8,691 nucleotides of DNA, taken from CAYLYP01 sp964387795 (GTDB lineage Bacteria > Bacteroidota > Bacteroidia > Bacteroidales > UBA7960). Below are positions 7,742 through 8,691 of the stretch, piece by piece. The position numbers and the translations under genes were made by a program. A model generated the notes under the pieces. It was given only the letters and a program-made list of their open reading frames with translations. It did no database searches and had not been told where the DNA came from. Numbering within the stretch: the first letter of the stretch is position 1; the number at the start of each line of letters is the position of its first letter. The DNA is taken from contig CAYLYP010000109.1 of NCBI GenBank assembly GCA_964387795.1, forward strand, positions 1 to 8,691, in the 5' to 3' direction.

Positions 7742-7840
7742 AATTTAGCCATTTTTTCTGTTTTTTCAAAATGGTATGCAAGTTGAGTATTATGGGTCAA
7801 AACCTAAATGTAAAACCAATTAAAATAGGAGGACTAAATT
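7742..7840 (+). promoter_or_regulatory. Structured hsp20 leader that could mask the ribosome binding site (candidate RNA thermometer)
   Basis: AATTTAG at 7742-7748 is exactly complementary to CTAAATT at 7834-7840, just before the ATG. The next bases CC (7749-7750) can pair with either GG of the Shine-Dalgarno, and ATTTT (7751-7755) with AAAAT (7822-7826). The result is an AU-rich helix of 14 pairs, interrupted by bulges in the AGGAGGA, which is the weak type of structure that melts on warming. A local hairpin, CCATTTT (7749-7755) with AAAATGG (7768-7774), uses some of the same bases and would compete with it. It fits no named thermometer family (ROSE, fourU). Inferred by eye only. Confidence 0.33.
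7827..7833 (+). promoter_or_regulatory. Strong Shine-Dalgarno of hsp20
   Basis: AGGAGGA ends 7 bases before the ATG at 7841, an ideal spacing. It fixes the hsp20 start. This is notable because most Bacteroidota genes, including the upstream beta-helix gene, lack such a site. Confidence 0.85.
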
Positions 7841-8272
7841 ATGTTACCAGTTTTGAAAACCCGTTCAGGTATGCCTTCATTGATTGATGACTTTTTTGGA
7901 CGCGACCTTATTGGTTCTTTCTTTAATGATCAAACAGGTATCAGCATGCCGGCAGTTAATATTGTTGAAAATGCAGATGCATTTAAAATTGAAGTAGCAG
8001 CTCCAGGTTTGGAAAAGAACGATTTCAAAATCGACCTTGAAAACAACATGTTGACTATTTCTGCCGAGAAAGAACAAAACAATGAGGAAAAAGATTTAAA
8101 ATATATGCGCAGGGAATTCAGCTATTCATCATTCAAGCGTTCATTCAGCCTCCCTCTCACAGTGGATGGTGAAAAAATTGAAGCAATGCATAAGGATGGT
8201 GTCTTGATGATAACCCTTCCGAAACGTGAAGAAGCAAGGCCAAAACCTGCAAAACAGATTGCAATTTCCTGA
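7841..8272 (+). CDS. hsp20: Small heat-shock protein, Hsp20/alpha-crystallin family
   Basis: A complete 143-residue cytoplasmic chaperone of normal length for the family. The short N-terminal arm (residues 1-35) has the usual aromatic 'DDFFGRD...FF' motif. The alpha-crystallin domain runs from about 36 (MPAVNIVEN) to 128. It contains the beta-strand pair FKIEVAAPGLEKNDFKIDLENNMLTISAEK (48-77), the charged loop (78-91), FKRSFSLPLTVD (98-109) and the signature A-x-x-x-D-G-V-L (115-122) followed by MITLPK. The C-terminal tail ends in the IxI motif (I140-A-I142) used for oligomer assembly. Such proteins bind unfolding proteins without ATP and pass them to DnaK/ClpB. The start is set by the AGGAGGA site. 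It is a single-gene unit flanked by terminators; expression may be controlled by the upstream TGAC array and leader structure. The sequence appears intact. Which of several paralogues it is cannot be told. Confidence 0.97.
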   Translation: MLPVLKTRSGMPSLIDDFFGRDLIGSFFNDQTGISMPAVNIVENADAFKIEVAAPGLEKNDFKIDLENNMLTISAEKEQNNEEKDLKYMRREFSYSSFKRSFSLPLTVDGEKIEAMHKDGVLMITLPKREEARPKPAKQIAIS

Positions 8273-8349
8273 ACTCCTGAGCCCTTTCAGAGAATTGGGA
8301 TACGTAAGATAAGTTGTTTCATAAGTAGGACCTACAAAAGGCTGATTAA

Positions 8350-8376
8350 AAAAAGCGGGCGATAAGCCCGCTTTTT
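8350..8376. terminator. Intrinsic terminator after hsp20, possibly bidirectional
   Basis: A perfect 11-bp stem (AAAAAGCGGGC, 8350-8360, with GCCCGCTTTTT, 8366-8376) has the loop GATAA. The A tract on the left and T tract on the right would let it work in both directions. It ends the hsp20 unit 77 bases after its stop codon. Confidence 0.92.
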
Positions 8377-8691
8377 AATTGGTATATGATAAGCTGATGA
8401 TTCTTTTGGATTTAATTGCAGCGGAATAACTGGCATTGAACGCGATTTGATCTTTAATGCGTTCTGATTTTATACGGAATCTAAAATATGCAGCTTATGT
8501 ATTACGGCTATTGATATTCATTATGTTTATTAATGGGTGGTAGTAGTGTTATATAATCAGGTCCTTCCTATGTTTTGATGCTAAAGTGATTTTCCTTTAT
8601 TACACTGTTTATTGTATAATATTTTATCATTTCTCCTCTAAGTTTTTTGGAAAGGGGATAAAAAGGTTGTATCTTTAATGCCCTTTTTGAT
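8377..8691. other. AT-rich intergenic stretch with no supported gene
   Basis: Both strands are interrupted by frequent stops. The longest start-led frames I can see are about 10 codons (plus strand, from 8397) and 20 codons (minus strand, 8630 down to 8568), and neither resembles a known protein. No tRNA, repeat array or transposon end is evident. It is probably the upstream region of a gene beyond the right edge. Confidence 0.6.
8646..8677 (+). promoter_or_regulatory. Candidate Bacteroidota promoter at the right edge
   Basis: TTTG at 8646-8649, a 20-base spacer, then TATCTTTA at 8670-8677 match the TTTG / TAnnTTTG pattern with one mismatch (final A instead of G) and the usual spacing. It points out of the window to the right and would serve a gene starting beyond 8691. 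AT-rich sequence makes chance matches fairly likely. Confidence 0.4.

Noticed and set aside
7772..7787. Possible sigma-54 promoter (TGG...TTGAG) before hsp20
   Set aside because: The essential GC at the -12 element is GA here and the -24 element is TGGTATG rather than TGGCACG, so the match is weak.
7808..7813. ATG directly followed by TAA in the hsp20 leader, a possible start-stop element
   Set aside because: Six bases in AT-rich DNA are expected by chance, and no ribosome site precedes them.
8325..8335. Odd palindrome GTAGGACCTAC between hsp20 and its terminator
   Set aside because: Single occurrence with 5-base arms and no known regulator match; likely chance.
8397..8429. Plus-strand 10-codon frame (MILLDLIAAE)
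   Set aside because: Too short, no ribosome site, and no conserved features.
8568..8630. Minus-strand 20-codon frame (MIKYYTINSV...) preceded by GAGGAG
   Set aside because: The purine-rich site is only 2 bases from the ATG, too close to work well. The peptide resembles nothing known, and no promoter or terminator supports it.

Overview
The window looks like chromosomal DNA from a member of the Bacteroidota, probably class Bacteroidia; I cannot name a genus. Two very large genes each end in a type IX secretion system (T9SS) type A sorting domain, marked by YPNP followed by a short beta-rich tail. The preferred signals also fit the phylum: a TAnnTTTG-type -7 box before the second gene, an AT-rich leader with no Shine-Dalgarno there, and moderately AT-rich DNA. 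All recognised genes lie on the plus strand, and each is followed by a clear intrinsic terminator, so there is no sign of a multi-gene operon.

Layout. Positions 1-4428 hold the 3' part of a gene for a giant secreted or cell-surface beta-repeat protein. It has no signal peptide, a stop codon lies just upstream in its frame, and the preceding bases read sensibly in another frame, so its 5' end is missing and perhaps frameshifted at the window edge. A terminator follows at 4452-4482. Positions 4592-7546 hold a complete 984-residue secreted protein with a signal peptide, a right-handed beta-helix, three Ig/Fn3-like modules and a T9SS tail, followed by a terminator at 7624-7658. Positions 7841-8272 encode a small heat-shock protein (Hsp20/alpha-crystallin family). 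Its leader is structured: four phased TGAC motifs, a possible promoter, and a predicted helix that would partly hide an unusually strong Shine-Dalgarno sequence. A terminator at 8350-8376 closes this unit. Positions 8377-8691 contain no gene I can support, only a possible promoter near the right edge pointing out of the window.

Function. The two large proteins would be exported by Sec, carried across the outer membrane by T9SS, and attached to the surface or released. Their sequences suggest adhesive, structural or glycan-binding roles, but no catalytic site is visible. The Hsp20 is a cytoplasmic holdase chaperone and probably has no functional link to them. I see no CRISPR array, transposase, tRNA, rRNA or defence system. 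The most interesting item is the hsp20 leader, which could be an RNA thermometer or switch; this is inference from base pairing only.
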